Below are positions 14,696 to 23,425 of a stretch of 64,000 nt of DNA, one piece after another. Position 1 is the stretch's first letter; every line of letters begins with the position of its first letter. This stretch comes from Nonomuraea pusilla. GTDB taxonomy: Bacteria; Actinomycetota; Actinomycetes; Streptosporangiales; Streptosporangiaceae. Location of the stretch: contig NZ_FOBF01000011.1 in NCBI RefSeq assembly GCF_900109355.1, forward strand, positions 62,001 to 126,000, written 5' to 3'. A program made the translations under genes and the position numbers. The notes below the pieces were generated by a model. The model did not search any database. It was not told the origin of the DNA and worked only from the letters and a program-made list of their open reading frames with translations.

Positions 14696-16297
14696 TCACA
14701 GGTGGCGCAGGAACGTGGCGGCGGCCGGCGCCGCGACCTTGCCGCCCGCTCCTCCGCCCTCCACCACCACGGCGAACGCCACGTCGCCCTTGAAGCCCAT
14801 GAACCAGGCGTGGGTGTCGAGCTTGTCGCCGGTGCCGAACTCGGCCGTGCCGGTCTTGCCGCGCGTACCGGACGGCAGCCCCGCCGACTTGGCGGTGCCC
14901 TTGGTGACGACGGCCGCCATCATGGCGTGCAGGCCGTCCTTCACGCCGGCGGGCAGCTTCTGCTCGCGCGCCTTCTGCTTGAGCTCGGGCACGAGGGTGG
15001 GCGGGCGCCAGGTGCCGTCGGCGATGGCGGCGGCCACCGAGGCGATCGACAGCGGGCTCGAGGTGATGCGGCCCTGCCCGAACGACTCGGCGGCCAGCTC
15101 GGCGTCGGACTGGGCGCGCGGGAAGCTGGCCTTCGTGGCGGGCACGCCGATGGACAGCGGCTGGTTGAACCCGACGCTCTCGGCCGTCTTCAGCAGCTTG
15201 TCCGCCCCGAGCCGCTGTTCGGCCAGCGGCGCGAACGTGGTGTTGCACGAGTGCGCGAACGAGTCGAGGAACGACAGCGGCCCGAACGCCTCCTCCTCGG
15301 AGTTGCGGATCCGCAGGCCGCCCACGCTGACGTACTTGGGGCAGGTGACGGTGTCGCGGGGCGACAGGCCGTCGGCGAGCAGCCCGATCGCGGTGACGGC
15401 CTTGAACGTCGAGCCGGGCGGGTAGCGGCCGTCGAGCGCCCGGTTGAACCCGCCCCGGTTGTTGACGACGGCCAGGATCTCCCCGGTGCTGGGCCGGACC
15501 GCGACCAGCGAGGCGGGGTCGTCGAGGTCCTTGACGGCGGCCACGGCGGCGGCCTGGGCGCGCGGGTCGAGCGAGGTGCGCAGGCGCTTGCCGGGGGCGC
15601 CCTCGACGGTGTGGAGGGTCTTGCCGCCGAGCTGGATCTCGGTGGTGGGCGTGCCGGCGAGCTGCTTCTGGAACGTCTCCTGCAGGCCGCCGCGCCCGAT
15701 CGCCTGCCCCACACGGTAGGAGGGGCCGAGCCGGGCGACGTCCTTCTTGGTGGCCTTGTCGAGGAAGCCGACGAGCTGCGCCACCGAGCCGCCCCTGTCG
15801 CCGGTGTCGATGCGGTCGCCCTTGGCGTCGGTGATGGACGCCCGCTCGGGCCAGTTCGTCTTCACCGAGAACGTCGAGCCCGCCGCCATGGAGGGGTGCA
15901 GCGTGCGGGGCGACCAGTCCACCTTCCAGGCGCGGTCGGCGACGACCAGGTCGATCTGGCCCTGGTACGTCCACGCCCCGATGTTCTCCAGGGTCAGCGT
16001 GGCGGTGTAGGGGACGCGGGCGCGGCCGTCGCCCTCGGCGGGTGCGCCCAGCTCGACCGCCGTGGCCTGCACGCCGAGCGCCTCGCGCTGCTGGGCGTAC
16101 GCCGACAGCGGTTGGGATTTGGCCAGTTCGGCCGCCATGCGGGCGGTGTCTCCCGCCTCCCACGCGGCGGCGAAGCGCTGGGCCGTCTCCGCGGGCGTGC
16201 CGCGGGTGTGCAGTAAGTAGTACGCCCCTCCGCCGGCGGCGGCGACCGCCAGGACTCCGGCGACGGACACGATCACAACGGTACGGCCACGCGCCAC
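14696..16297 (-). CDS. Penicillin-binding protein (NTF2-like plus transpeptidase)
   Basis: 533 residues from GTG 16297. A signal-anchor helix at about 7-29 is followed by an NTF2-like MecA_N-type domain (about 33-150), a small dimerisation region and the transpeptidase. Active-site motifs are complete: S296-T-F-K299, S350-C-N352 and K481-T-G483 in RGKTGTAEFG. Such class B-like enzymes cross-link peptidoglycan on the outer face of the membrane, and beta-lactams acylate the Ser. It starts 29 bases after the acyltransferase gene on the same strand. Confidence 0.92.
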   Translation of the reverse strand: MARGRTVVIVSVAGVLAVAAAGGGAYYLLHTRGTPAETAQRFAAAWEAGDTARMAAELAKSQPLSAYAQQREALGVQATAVELGAPAEGDGRARVPYTATLTLENIGAWTYQGQIDLVVADRAWKVDWSPRTLHPSMAAGSTFSVKTNWPERASITDAKGDRIDTGDRGGSVAQLVGFLDKATKKDVARLGPSYRVGQAIGRGGLQETFQKQLAGTPTTEIQLGGKTLHTVEGAPGKRLRTSLDPRAQAAAVAAVKDLDDPASLVAVRPSTGEILAVVNNRGGFNRALDGRYPPGSTFKAVTAIGLLADGLSPRDTVTCPKYVSVGGLRIRNSEEEAFGPLSFLDSFAHSCNTTFAPLAEQRLGADKLLKTAESVGFNQPLSIGVPATKASFPRAQSDAELAAESFGQGRITSSPLSIASVAAAIADGTWRPPTLVPELKQKAREQKLPAGVKDGLHAMMAAVVTKGTAKSAGLPSGTRGKTGTAEFGTGDKLDTHAWFMGFKGDVAFAVVVEGGGAGGKVAAPAAATFLRHL

Positions 16298-16326
16298 GGA
16301 TCAGCCCCCAGTGTTCGACATCGCGG

Positions 16327-16986
16327 TCATGACATCCCGATGGCCGCCTTGTAGCTGGCGGCGTAGGTCGGTACGTACTCCTGGCCCGACAGCTTCTGGA
16401 TGGCCGCCATGATCTCGTCGGTGACGCGGCGGCGGTCGCGCGCCTTGGCGTGGTCGCCCTCGAACCGCATGGGCGCGCCGATGGTGATGCCGATCTTGGC
16501 GGGCCTCGGCACCTTCGCCCCGAGGGGCAGCACCTTCTCGGTGCCGCGGAGCGCCACGGGCAGCACGGGCGCGCCGGTCTTGAGCGCGAGCCAGGCGACG
16601 CCGATCTTCCCGCGGTACAGCCGCCCGTCGGGGGAGCGGGTGCCCTCGGGGTGGATGCCGAACAGCTCGCCGCGCTCCAGCAGCTCGGCCGCGGCGTCGA
16701 GCATGGCCTGAGCGGCGTGCGCGTCGTCGCGGTGGGTGGGGAGGCTGCCGCCGAGCTTCATGAACCAGCCGGAGACGGGGTTGCCGGAGAAGTACTCGTT
16801 CTTGGCGGCGAACGTCACGTGGCGGGGCAGCAGTGCGGGGAGCAGGAAGGAGTCGAGCACCGAGAGGTGGTTGGCGGCCAGGATCGCCGGGCCCGTCCTC
16901 GGCACGTTCGCCGCCCCGGAGATGTGCGGGCGGCACATCGCGTGGGCGACCGGCGCGGCGGCGAACTTCACCACTTGGTACAGCAA
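16327..16986 (-). CDS. 1-acyl-sn-glycerol-3-phosphate acyltransferase-like protein
   Basis: 219 residues from a TTG at 16986, chosen because CAGGAGAG lies 7 bases before it. PlsC-family blocks: ILAANHLSVLDSFLLP (NHxxxxD catalytic pair), FAAKNEYFSGNP, FGIHPEGTRSPDG (phosphate-binding PEGTR) and GAPVLPVALRG. These enzymes acylate lysophosphatidate at the membrane in phospholipid synthesis. It probably heads an operon with the downstream PBP gene. Confidence 0.9.
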   Translation of the reverse strand: MLYQVVKFAAAPVAHAMCRPHISGAANVPRTGPAILAANHLSVLDSFLLPALLPRHVTFAAKNEYFSGNPVSGWFMKLGGSLPTHRDDAHAAQAMLDAAAELLERGELFGIHPEGTRSPDGRLYRGKIGVAWLALKTGAPVLPVALRGTEKVLPLGAKVPRPAKIGITIGAPMRFEGDHAKARDRRRVTDEIMAAIQKLSGQEYVPTYAASYKAAIGMS

Positions 16987-17030
16987 CGGGCTCTCCTGGA
17001 TCTTCGGCTGTCAGCGACCCCACCATAGAA

Positions 17031-17061
17031 CAGGCGCCCCGCCCGGTGGGCGGGGCGCCTG
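17031..17061 (-). terminator. 14-bp-stem intrinsic terminator
   Basis: CAGGCGCCCCGCCC and its exact complement around a 3-base loop. Read on the minus strand it is followed by TTCTAT. It lies directly after the candidate small RNA and 45 bases before the acyltransferase start. Confidence 0.75.
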
Positions 17062-17184
17062 GGAAAGCAGTAAGGCCGATGTGGCGGTCGCCTCCTCGGC
17101 GAGATGCACAACACGGCTCCAGCCGAACGGTATTCCGTGAAGGCGGTAATTTGCGGCCCGGGGGACACAGACCACATCGGCCTT
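17062..17184 (-). ncRNA. Candidate structured small RNA (or short ORF)
   Basis: AAGGCCGATGTGG (17072-17084) and CCACATCGGCCTT (17172-17184) are perfect 13-bp inverted repeats enclosing 87 bases that contain a further stem (ACGG-TATT-CCGT at about 17139-17150 in a GCC...GGC helix). On the minus strand a -10-like TAGCAT (17193-17188) would start RNA at the first arm, and the 17031-17061 terminator would end it near 150 nt. Alternatively the same strand holds a 54-codon frame from a GTG after AAAGG (MVCVPRAANYRLHGIPFGWS...). No known RNA family is recognised. Confidence 0.35.
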
Positions 17185-17593
17185 TCGATGCTAACGGACA
17201 TCTGGCAGCCGGTATTCCATCCGCCCCAAAGATTCGGTCATGTTCTCCTTCGGCGGCGTGCCGACCCGCCGGGGAGCTGCAGCTCAGGGGCGCCTGCCAG
17301 GGCCGGCGGCCCGCCACGAAATCCGCGCGGGACATCCGCGCGGGACATCCGCGCCGGACATCGGGGCTTGAACAGGCGCGCGGGACATCGGGGCGTGAAC
17401 GGGCGTGTGAACAGGCGCGCGACAACGGCGTGCGGCATCGCCGTAGGAGAGGCGGGCCGCGCTGACGCGGCCCGTCCCCGGGTCCCGGCCCCGCCCGGTC
17501 TCCGGCTCTGCCCCTGCCCGGTCTCGGGCCTGGCCGCGCCGGGTCTCGGGCCTGGTCGCGGCCGCTGCTTCCCCAGGGCCCGGCCGTCGCGCG
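17185..17593. other. Noncoding region with short direct repeats
   Basis: No gene seen. At 17323-17361 three tandem 13-mers CCGCGCGGGACAT (third slightly changed) are followed by further GGACATCGGGG...GAACAGGCG copies up to about 17430, and at 17500-17565 a roughly 25-base unit (CGGTCTCGGGCCTGG) is repeated. Confidence 0.6.
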
Positions 17594-18169
17594 TCAGGTG
17601 CGCATCAGGCCGAGGACGACGGCGCCGAGCACCATGCCGAGGACCATGCAGATGCCGGAGGCGATGGCCGCCCACTTGCCGAGCGACTCGCCGCGGGTGT
17701 GGCCGACGATGCCGAGCACGATGCCGGCCAGGCCGAACAGGATCGGGATGAACAGCACGCTGACGGCCGCGCAGACGAACCCGATGATCGACAGCACCTG
17801 GGCGCCCGACCGGCCGGCCTGGACCGGGTAGGGCGGCGGGTAGGAGGGCGGCGGCCCGCCGTAGGGCTGCTGGAAGGACTGGTGTCCGGGCTGCCCCGGC
17901 TGCCCGGGGTGTCCGACGGGGCCCGGCTGGTCGAAGGCCGACCGGCCCGCGCCCGGCTGCTCGAAGCCCGGCCCTGGCTGCTCGTGGCGGGCGGGTTGGT
18001 CGAAGGCGGACCGGCCGGGTTGCCCTGGCTGCTCCCAGGGCGGTGGCTCCGGTGTGGCCCACCGGCCGCCTCCGTCGCCCGGCGGGACGTCGCGGGCCCT
18101 GGGCTCTTCCCGGGGGTCTGGACGTGGCTGGGGGTCGTCGCCGCGCGGCGGCTCCTGCGAAGAGGTCAC
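17594..18169 (-). CDS. DUF4190-type membrane protein with Pro/Gln-rich N-terminus
   Basis: 191 residues from GTG 18169, preceded on the minus strand by GAGAGGAGCGACCC. Residues 1-120 are a disordered Pro/Gly/Gln tail with the repeated motif (G)RSAFDQP and EQPG. Two hydrophobic helices at about 130-155 and 165-190 flank the DUF4190 core (GIVLGIVGHTRGESLGKWAA). These proteins are common in actinobacteria and their function is unknown; the tail is probably cytoplasmic. Confidence 0.8.
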   Translation of the reverse strand: MTSSQEPPRGDDPQPRPDPREEPRARDVPPGDGGGRWATPEPPPWEQPGQPGRSAFDQPARHEQPGPGFEQPGAGRSAFDQPGPVGHPGQPGQPGHQSFQQPYGGPPPSYPPPYPVQAGRSGAQVLSIIGFVCAAVSVLFIPILFGLAGIVLGIVGHTRGESLGKWAAIASGICMVLGMVLGAVVLGLMRT

Positions 18170-18425
18170 GGGTCGCTCCTCTCGTGAGGTGAACCACATC
18201 ACACACCGGCCCCGCGGTCCTGTCGAGCCGATGTAACCAGGACATCTGCCCATTTCGCCGCTCTTATCCCGGGCGGCTCACGCCGCAGACCCCGCGGAAC
18301 GGCTCTTCGAACGTCCCCGCCGGCACCGCTCCCGGGGCCCCGCCGTACGGCCCTGCCGGACGGCCCTCCGAACTGCCCCGCCGTACGGCCCTGCCGGACG
18401 GCTCCCATACGGCTCCCGTGCGGCA

Positions 18426-20396
18426 CTACCGTGCGGTCATCCCGAGCGGGGCGGGGAGCGGGTCGGCGTGGACGACGTCGAGCCGGGAGACCGCGCGGGT
18501 CAGCGCCACGTACAGGCGGTTCGGCCCGCGCCGCTCGGCCGCCACGATGGCAGCGGGCTCGGCCACCACGACGTGGTCGTACTCCAGGCCCTTGACCATC
18601 GACGCGGGCTGCACGGTCAGCCGCCCGCCGAGGTCGAACCCCTCGTCCCACAGCGCGGACGCCAGCGGCTCGACCTGGTGGTCCGCGGCGACGACGCCGA
18701 TGGAGCCCTCGTGCGCCAGCGCCTCGCGCGCCGCCTCCACCACCCCTTTCGCCAGGTCCGCGACGCGGGTGACCCGGAGCCTCCCGTCCCGCCGGTACGA
18801 GCGCGTGGGCGGGACGTCCGCCCCGAGCGCGGCCAGCAGCCGGTTGGCGAGCTCCACGACGGCGGCGGGCACCCGGAAGCCCGTCGTCAGCGCGACCACG
18901 CGGCCCTCCGGCTTGCCCAGCAGCTCCAGCCGCTCGGGCCAGGAGGAGGCGGCCCACGGCGTCGTCCCCTGCGCCAGGTCGCCGAGGACGGTGAGCGAGC
19001 CGTGCGCGCTGCGCCTGGCCACCGCGCGGCACTCCATCGGCGACAGGTCCTGGGCCTCGTCCACGATGACGTGGCCGTAGCCGCGCGGGCGCTCCAGCAG
19101 CCCGCCGACCTCGTCCAGCAGCACCAGGTCGGCGCGGGTCCACCGGGCGCTCCTGGGGCTGCGCGGCGGCCTGGCCCAGGCGACGGCGGCCCGCTCGGCG
19201 TCGGCCAGCACGCCCGCGGGCGGGTCGCGCAGCACGTCGTACAGCACCTCCTCGGGGCGTACGGACGGCCAGACGGCGTCGAGGAACGGCGTGACGGCCC
19301 GGCCGATCCGCTTGGACCAGGCCGCGCCGCAGGTCTGGCCGCGTGCCTCGGCCTGCCTGCGCACCGACTCGACGATCCTCGCGCGCACCCGCTCCCTGCC
19401 CACCGCGTACGGCAGGGACTCGCGGCGGGTGTCGTCCACGATGCGGCGCAGTTCCTCCGCGGGCACGCGCCGCCGGGCCGGGCCGTCGGCCACGGTCAGC
19501 GGCTCGGCGGGCTTGCCGACGCGTCCGTACAGGGCCCGGTGCAGCACCTCCGCCATGCGGGCGTCGTGCTTGACGGCGGCGGCGGCCTCGGTGTCCTCGC
19601 CGGTCACCGGCACGACGCCGAGCAGCCGCTCCAGCGTGGTCTGCTCCACGTCCACCTCGCCGAGGGCGGGGAGCACGGCGGAGACGTAGCCGAGGAACGC
19701 GGGGTTCGGCCCGAGCACCAGCACGCCCGAGCGCTCCAGCCGCTGCCGGTGCGTGTAGAGCAGGTAGGCGGCGCGGTGCAGGCCGACGGCGGTCTTGCCG
19801 GTGCCCGGCGCGCCCTGGACGCAGATCGTGACGTCCAGGTCGGCGCGGACGAGCTCGTCCTGCTCCGGCTGGATCGTGGCGACGATGTCGCGCATCGGCC
19901 CGACGCGGGGGCGCTCGATCTCGGCGGCCAGGATGCGGCTCTCGCCCTGCCCGGCGGGTCCGCCGAGGTCGAGGCGTTCGTCCTCGAAGCTCGTCAGCGT
20001 GCCGCCGGACCAGCCGAAGCGGCGCCGCGCCGCCACCCCCTGCGGGTCGGAGGCGCTGGCCCGGTAGAAGGCGCGCGCCACCGGCGCGCGCCAGTCGATC
20101 ACGAGCGGCGGCCCGCCCCGCTCGCCGATGTGCCGCCTGCCGATGTGGTACGAGCGCCCGCGGTGCTCGGCCGACGCCTCCCCGAAGTCGAGCCGCCCGA
20201 AGAAGGGCGGCCCGTCGGGCTCCTCGGAGAGCTCCTTGGCCAGGCTCTTCAGGTGGCGGCCGAGCCGTTCGGCGCTGTAGCGGTCGGCGGCCACGGACTC
20301 GCCGACGATCACGTTGTCCCTGGCCGCGTCGAGCATCCCGCGCAGGCCCGCCCTGCACCGTTCGACGTGCCGTCGCTCCTCGTCGAGCGTCGCCAT
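18426..20396 (-). CDS. helR: HelD/HelR-type RNA-polymerase-recycling helicase
   Basis: 656 residues from ATG 20396 (GAGGGGG ribosome site). UvrD/Rep-like motor: Walker A GAPGTGKT (195-202), Walker B HVIVDEAQDLSPME (DEAQ 446-449), GDLAQGTTPWA, motif V/VI region PASMVKGLEYDHVVV and NRLYVALTRAVSRLD. An N-terminal antiparallel coiled coil (about 1-60) and the VIDWRAPVARAFYRA block are typical of HelD/HelR. These ATP-driven proteins prise stalled RNA polymerase from DNA, and actinomycete HelR displaces rifamycin from polymerase. No 19-bp rifamycin-associated element is visible upstream. Instead a nested palindrome links it to a divergent TetR gene. Confidence 0.88.
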   Translation of the reverse strand: MATLDEERRHVERCRAGLRGMLDAARDNVIVGESVAADRYSAERLGRHLKSLAKELSEEPDGPPFFGRLDFGEASAEHRGRSYHIGRRHIGERGGPPLVIDWRAPVARAFYRASASDPQGVAARRRFGWSGGTLTSFEDERLDLGGPAGQGESRILAAEIERPRVGPMRDIVATIQPEQDELVRADLDVTICVQGAPGTGKTAVGLHRAAYLLYTHRQRLERSGVLVLGPNPAFLGYVSAVLPALGEVDVEQTTLERLLGVVPVTGEDTEAAAAVKHDARMAEVLHRALYGRVGKPAEPLTVADGPARRRVPAEELRRIVDDTRRESLPYAVGRERVRARIVESVRRQAEARGQTCGAAWSKRIGRAVTPFLDAVWPSVRPEEVLYDVLRDPPAGVLADAERAAVAWARPPRSPRSARWTRADLVLLDEVGGLLERPRGYGHVIVDEAQDLSPMECRAVARRSAHGSLTVLGDLAQGTTPWAASSWPERLELLGKPEGRVVALTTGFRVPAAVVELANRLLAALGADVPPTRSYRRDGRLRVTRVADLAKGVVEAAREALAHEGSIGVVAADHQVEPLASALWDEGFDLGGRLTVQPASMVKGLEYDHVVVAEPAAIVAAERRGPNRLYVALTRAVSRLDVVHADPLPAPLGMTAR

Positions 20397-20406
20397 CGCA
20401 CCCCCT

Positions 20407-20450
20407 CAAAGTGTTAACTCGGTTAAGAGATTAACCAGGTTAACACTTTG
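20407..20450. promoter_or_regulatory. 44-bp nested palindrome between helR and TetR gene
   Basis: Outer arms CAAAGTGTTAAC / GTTAACACTTTG and inner arms GGTTAA / TTAACC share one centre. It also reads as two overlapping sites of the form GTTAACnnGGTTAA. It ends 13 bases before the TetR start and 10 bases from the helR start. Confidence 0.85.
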
Positions 20451-20463
20451 CTAGGGTGTCACC

Positions 20464-21090
20464 ATGACGGGACTGAGGGAGCTCCAGCGGCAGCGCCTCC
20501 ACGAGGCGATCTCCGCGGCGGCCATCGCGCTCTTCCTGGAGCGCGGCTTCGACGAGGTGCCGGTGACCGAGGTCTGCGCCGCGGCGGGCGTCTCCAAGCC
20601 GACCCTGTTCAAGTACTTCCCGACCAAGGAGGACCTCGTCCTGCACCGCATCGCCGACCACCAGGGCGAGGCGGCCCGCGTGGTGCGCGGGCGCGCGCCC
20701 GGCCGCAGCCCCGTGGACGCCCTGCGCCGCCACTTTCTCGACGGCCTCGCCCGCCACGACCCCGTCACCGGGCTCAACGACCGTCCGGAGGTCGTCGCCT
20801 ACCACCGCCTGGTGTTCTCCACGCCGAGCCTCGTCGCCCGGCTCTTCCATCACATGGCCGAGGACGAACGCGAGCTGGCCGCGGCGCTCGCCGAGACCCT
20901 GGACGGCCTGACCGCCGGCCTGCTCGCCGGGCAGGTGCTGGCCGCTCAGCGGGTGCTGGCCCGCCGGACCTGGCAGCTGCTGGCCGACGGCGCGCCGCTG
21001 CGCGAGGTGGAGCCCGAGGCGGTCCGCGCCGCCGAACACGCCTTCGCCCTCCTGGCGGCCCAGCTCGACGTCCCGCCGCCCGCCCCCTAA
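20464..21090 (+). CDS. TetR-family regulator divergent from helR
   Basis: 208 residues. The DNA-binding domain is at about 8-55 (RQRLHEAISAAAIALFLERG, VTEVCAAAGVSKPTLFKYFP, TKEDLVLHRI); the remainder is helical and ligand-binding. The stop overlaps the end of the convergent NTF2-like gene by 4 bases. From position it should repress itself and helR through the palindrome; an inducer that also stalls polymerase would make sense, but that is inference. Confidence 0.9.
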   Translation: MTGLRELQRQRLHEAISAAAIALFLERGFDEVPVTEVCAAAGVSKPTLFKYFPTKEDLVLHRIADHQGEAARVVRGRAPGRSPVDALRRHFLDGLARHDPVTGLNDRPEVVAYHRLVFSTPSLVARLFHHMAEDERELAAALAETLDGLTAGLLAGQVLAAQRVLARRTWQLLADGAPLREVEPEAVRAAEHAFALLAAQLDVPPPAP

Positions 21091-21494
21091 CGGGGGAGCC
21101 AGGTCTCCTGCAGGTGGAGCCAGCGCAGGGCGGGCTCCCGCAGGAGCACGGCGGTGGCGCGCCGCCCCCGGCCCGCCCCGCCGCCCGGCCGGTGGTGCCA
21201 TTCCTCGTACGCCGCCACGAGCAGCCCGTCCGCGTGGGCGACGAGCCGTACGTCCCTGATCGTGACGCGCAGGCCCGGCGCGGTGCCGCGGGCGGCGCGC
21301 ACCTGGTCCAGCACCTCCTCCAGCCGCAGCACGGTCCCGTCGGGGCCGGCCAGCGTGAACGCCGGCGCGTGCGCCGCCCCGAACGCCGCCAGATCGCCCG
21401 GCCCGCCGCCCAGCCAGTCCTGGAGCACCCGGTGGTGCCGCTCGACCTCGGCCCGCACGGCCTCCTCCAGGCCGCCGCTCACGCCGCCGCTCAT
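21087..21494 (-). CDS. NTF2-like protein
   Basis: 135 residues from ATG 21494, overlapping the upstream stop as ATGA, so the two genes are translationally coupled. The pattern RHHRVLQDWLGGGPGDLAAF, AHAPAFTLAGPDGTVLRLEE, DVRLVAHADGLLVAAYEEWH, ATAVLLREPALRWLHLQETW is that of SnoaL/DUF4440-type cone folds that bind small hydrophobic ligands. No catalytic residue can be named. It probably works with the NmrA-like oxidoreductase. Confidence 0.75.
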   Translation of the reverse strand: MSGGVSGGLEEAVRAEVERHHRVLQDWLGGGPGDLAAFGAAHAPAFTLAGPDGTVLRLEEVLDQVRAARGTAPGLRVTIRDVRLVAHADGLLVAAYEEWHHRPGGGAGRGRRATAVLLREPALRWLHLQETWLPR

Positions 21495-22363
21495 GCCGCC
21501 TCCCCGCGCCAGGCGGCCAGGCGGGCGCGCAGCGGCGCGGGACGGACCCCGAGCAGGTCCCAGGCGGCGGGGTCGGCCAGGTAGAAGCCGGCGGGCGCGT
21601 GGTCGCGCACCCACCGGTACGTCCCGGCGACGCCCGCCGCCGTCCCGGCCCCGAGCGCCGGGGCCAGCGCCCGTTCGAAGTCGCCGGGGTCCTGCTCGGC
21701 GTAGCGCGTGCCGGGCCCGAACGCCGCCGCCAGCTCCGGGCCGGTGACCGCGTCGGCCCCGCCCAGGTCCAGCGTCACGCCGTCCAGCCCGTCCCGTACG
21801 AGCGCGGCGGCCGCCGCCTCCGCCAGGTCGGCGTGGCTCAGCCAGGCGACGGGCAGCCCGGCGGGCAGCGGGTAGCGCAGCACCCCCTCGGCCGCCGTCC
21901 CGGCGTGGACGCCGGGGGCCCGCAGGTTCTCCAGGTACACGGGCGGGCGCAGCACCACCAGCGGCAGCCCGGCCGCGGCCATGGCCCGCTCCGCCCACCG
22001 CCGGGTCTCGAACGCGGGCACGTCCGTGACCTGGCCGGGGATCCGGTTGCCGGTGACGAGCACGACGCGCCGCACCCCGGCCGCGAGCGCCGCGCGGGTC
22101 ACGTTGCCGACGTACGCCTCGACGCGCGCCCGGTCGTACACGAGGGGGAGCGGCAGCACCGCGTGCGTGACGTCCTCGAACGCCTCGGCGACGCGCACCG
22201 CGTCGCCGAGGTCGCCCTGCACGCCACGGACGCCGCCGGGAAGGCCGCCGGGGAGGCGGCCCGGGTGGCGGCTCAGGCCGCGCACGTCGTGCCCCTGCGC
22301 GGCGAGGCGGCGGGCGATCGCGCCGCCCTGGGCGCCCGAGGCGCCGATGACCAGGAATCTCAT
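21491..22363 (-). CDS. NmrA-family NAD(P)-binding oxidoreductase
   Basis: 290 residues from ATG 22363. The Rossmann start MRFLVIGASGAQGGAIARRL carries GxxGxxG, followed by VQGDLGDA, RRVVLVTGNRI, AAGLPLVVLRPPVYLENLRA and a substrate-side half (YRWVRDHAPAGFYL) of the atypical-SDR NmrA/HSCARG type. The catalytic YxxxK pair is not evident, as in many NmrA-like proteins that sense rather than reduce. It is divergent from an AraC gene, its likely regulator. Confidence 0.85.
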   Translation of the reverse strand: MRFLVIGASGAQGGAIARRLAAQGHDVRGLSRHPGRLPGGLPGGVRGVQGDLGDAVRVAEAFEDVTHAVLPLPLVYDRARVEAYVGNVTRAALAAGVRRVVLVTGNRIPGQVTDVPAFETRRWAERAMAAAGLPLVVLRPPVYLENLRAPGVHAGTAAEGVLRYPLPAGLPVAWLSHADLAEAAAAALVRDGLDGVTLDLGGADAVTGPELAAAFGPGTRYAEQDPGDFERALAPALGAGTAAGVAGTYRWVRDHAPAGFYLADPAAWDLLGVRPAPLRARLAAWRGEAA

Positions 22364-22432
22364 GCGGCCAGTCTCGGGCCGCCCCACGATACGCTCCATA
22401 AACCGACATCTCCGGAAACATAAGGATCGTCC

Positions 22433-23362
22433 GTGGACGGTGACCTGCTGAGCGACCTGCTCGCCCCGCTGCGGCTGCGCGGCGTCTTCCACAGCCGCTG
22501 GCAGGCCCGCGCCCCCTGGGGCGTGCGCGGCGAGCGCGAGAGCTGCGCGATCGTCCACTACGTCCAGGACGGCGGCTGCGTGGTGCGCCTGCCCGGCTCC
22601 GACCCCGTGCGCCTCGGCCCCGGCGACCTCGCCGTGTTCCCGCACGGCAGCGCCCACCTCCTCGCCGACGCGCCGGGCAGCCCAGCCGTGCCCCTGGAGA
22701 CCGTCCTGCCGGGGAGGGAGCCGGGGGAGATGCGGACGGTCCACATCGACGGGCCAGGGCCGGGGACCACGATGCTGTGCGGCGGCCTGCACTACGAGGC
22801 CGACGCCGCGGCGCCGCTGTACCGGGCGCTGCCGCCGCTGCTCGTGCTCGACCGCCCGGCCGTCGCCGCCGAGCCGCTGCTCGGCGACATGCTCGCCCGG
22901 CTCGCCGGCGAGTGGGAGTCCGGCGCCCCGGGACTGCGGCTCGTCGCGGTGCGCGCCTTCGAGCTGGCGTACGTCCTCGCGCTGCGCGCCGCGCTCGCCC
23001 GGCCGGGGCGGGACGCGCCGGTGCTGCGGGCGATGGGGCATCCGGGGGTCGCCGCGGCGCTGCTGGCCGTGCAGCGCAGGTACGCCGAACCATGGACGGT
23101 CGGGACGCTGGCCGCCGAGGCCGGGATGTCGCGCTCGGCGTTCGCCGCCGCCTTCCGCGAGCTGGTGGGCGAGGCCCCGATGCGCCACCTGACCGCGCGG
23201 CGGATGCAGGAGGCGGCCCGGCTGCTGGCCGAGACGCCGCTGCCGCACAGCGGCGTCGCCCGTCGCGTCGGCTACCACTCGACCGTCGGCTTCCACCTGG
23301 CCTTCAAGCAGTGGCACGGGACGACCCCCGGCGACTACCGCAGACGGCGCCGCGCCGCCTGA
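22433..23362 (+). CDS. AraC-family regulator with cupin sensor
   Basis: 309 residues from GTG 22433 (AAGGATCG upstream). N-terminal cupin domain of the AraC_binding_6/DUF6597 type (about 10-190: LRGVFHSRWQARAPWGVRGE, VRLGPGDLAVFPHGSAHLLA), then a double helix-turn-helix at about 205-300 (WTVGTLAAEAGMSRSAFAAA, ARLLAETPLPHSGVARRVGY). It is an activator-type regulator, divergent from the NmrA/NTF2 pair across 69 bases, the arrangement expected for control of that operon. Confidence 0.9.
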   Translation: MDGDLLSDLLAPLRLRGVFHSRWQARAPWGVRGERESCAIVHYVQDGGCVVRLPGSDPVRLGPGDLAVFPHGSAHLLADAPGSPAVPLETVLPGREPGEMRTVHIDGPGPGTTMLCGGLHYEADAAAPLYRALPPLLVLDRPAVAAEPLLGDMLARLAGEWESGAPGLRLVAVRAFELAYVLALRAALARPGRDAPVLRAMGHPGVAAALLAVQRRYAEPWTVGTLAAEAGMSRSAFAAAFRELVGEAPMRHLTARRMQEAARLLAETPLPHSGVARRVGYHSTVGFHLAFKQWHGTTPGDYRRRRRAA

Positions 23363-23425
23363 GAACGGCGGGTGACCGGGGCGGCCCGGTTGACGCCACG
23401 GCCGCCCGGCGCCGTGTCGTCGCCC

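Noticed and set aside
17238..18245. 335-codon minus-strand frame over the DUF4190 gene
   Set aside because: Arg/Pro/Ala-rich shadow of the 17594-18169 gene, running on into repeat DNA.
20397..20463. Rifamycin-associated element upstream of helR
   Set aside because: The known 19-bp element is not present; the palindrome is AT-centred and fits a TetR operator instead.
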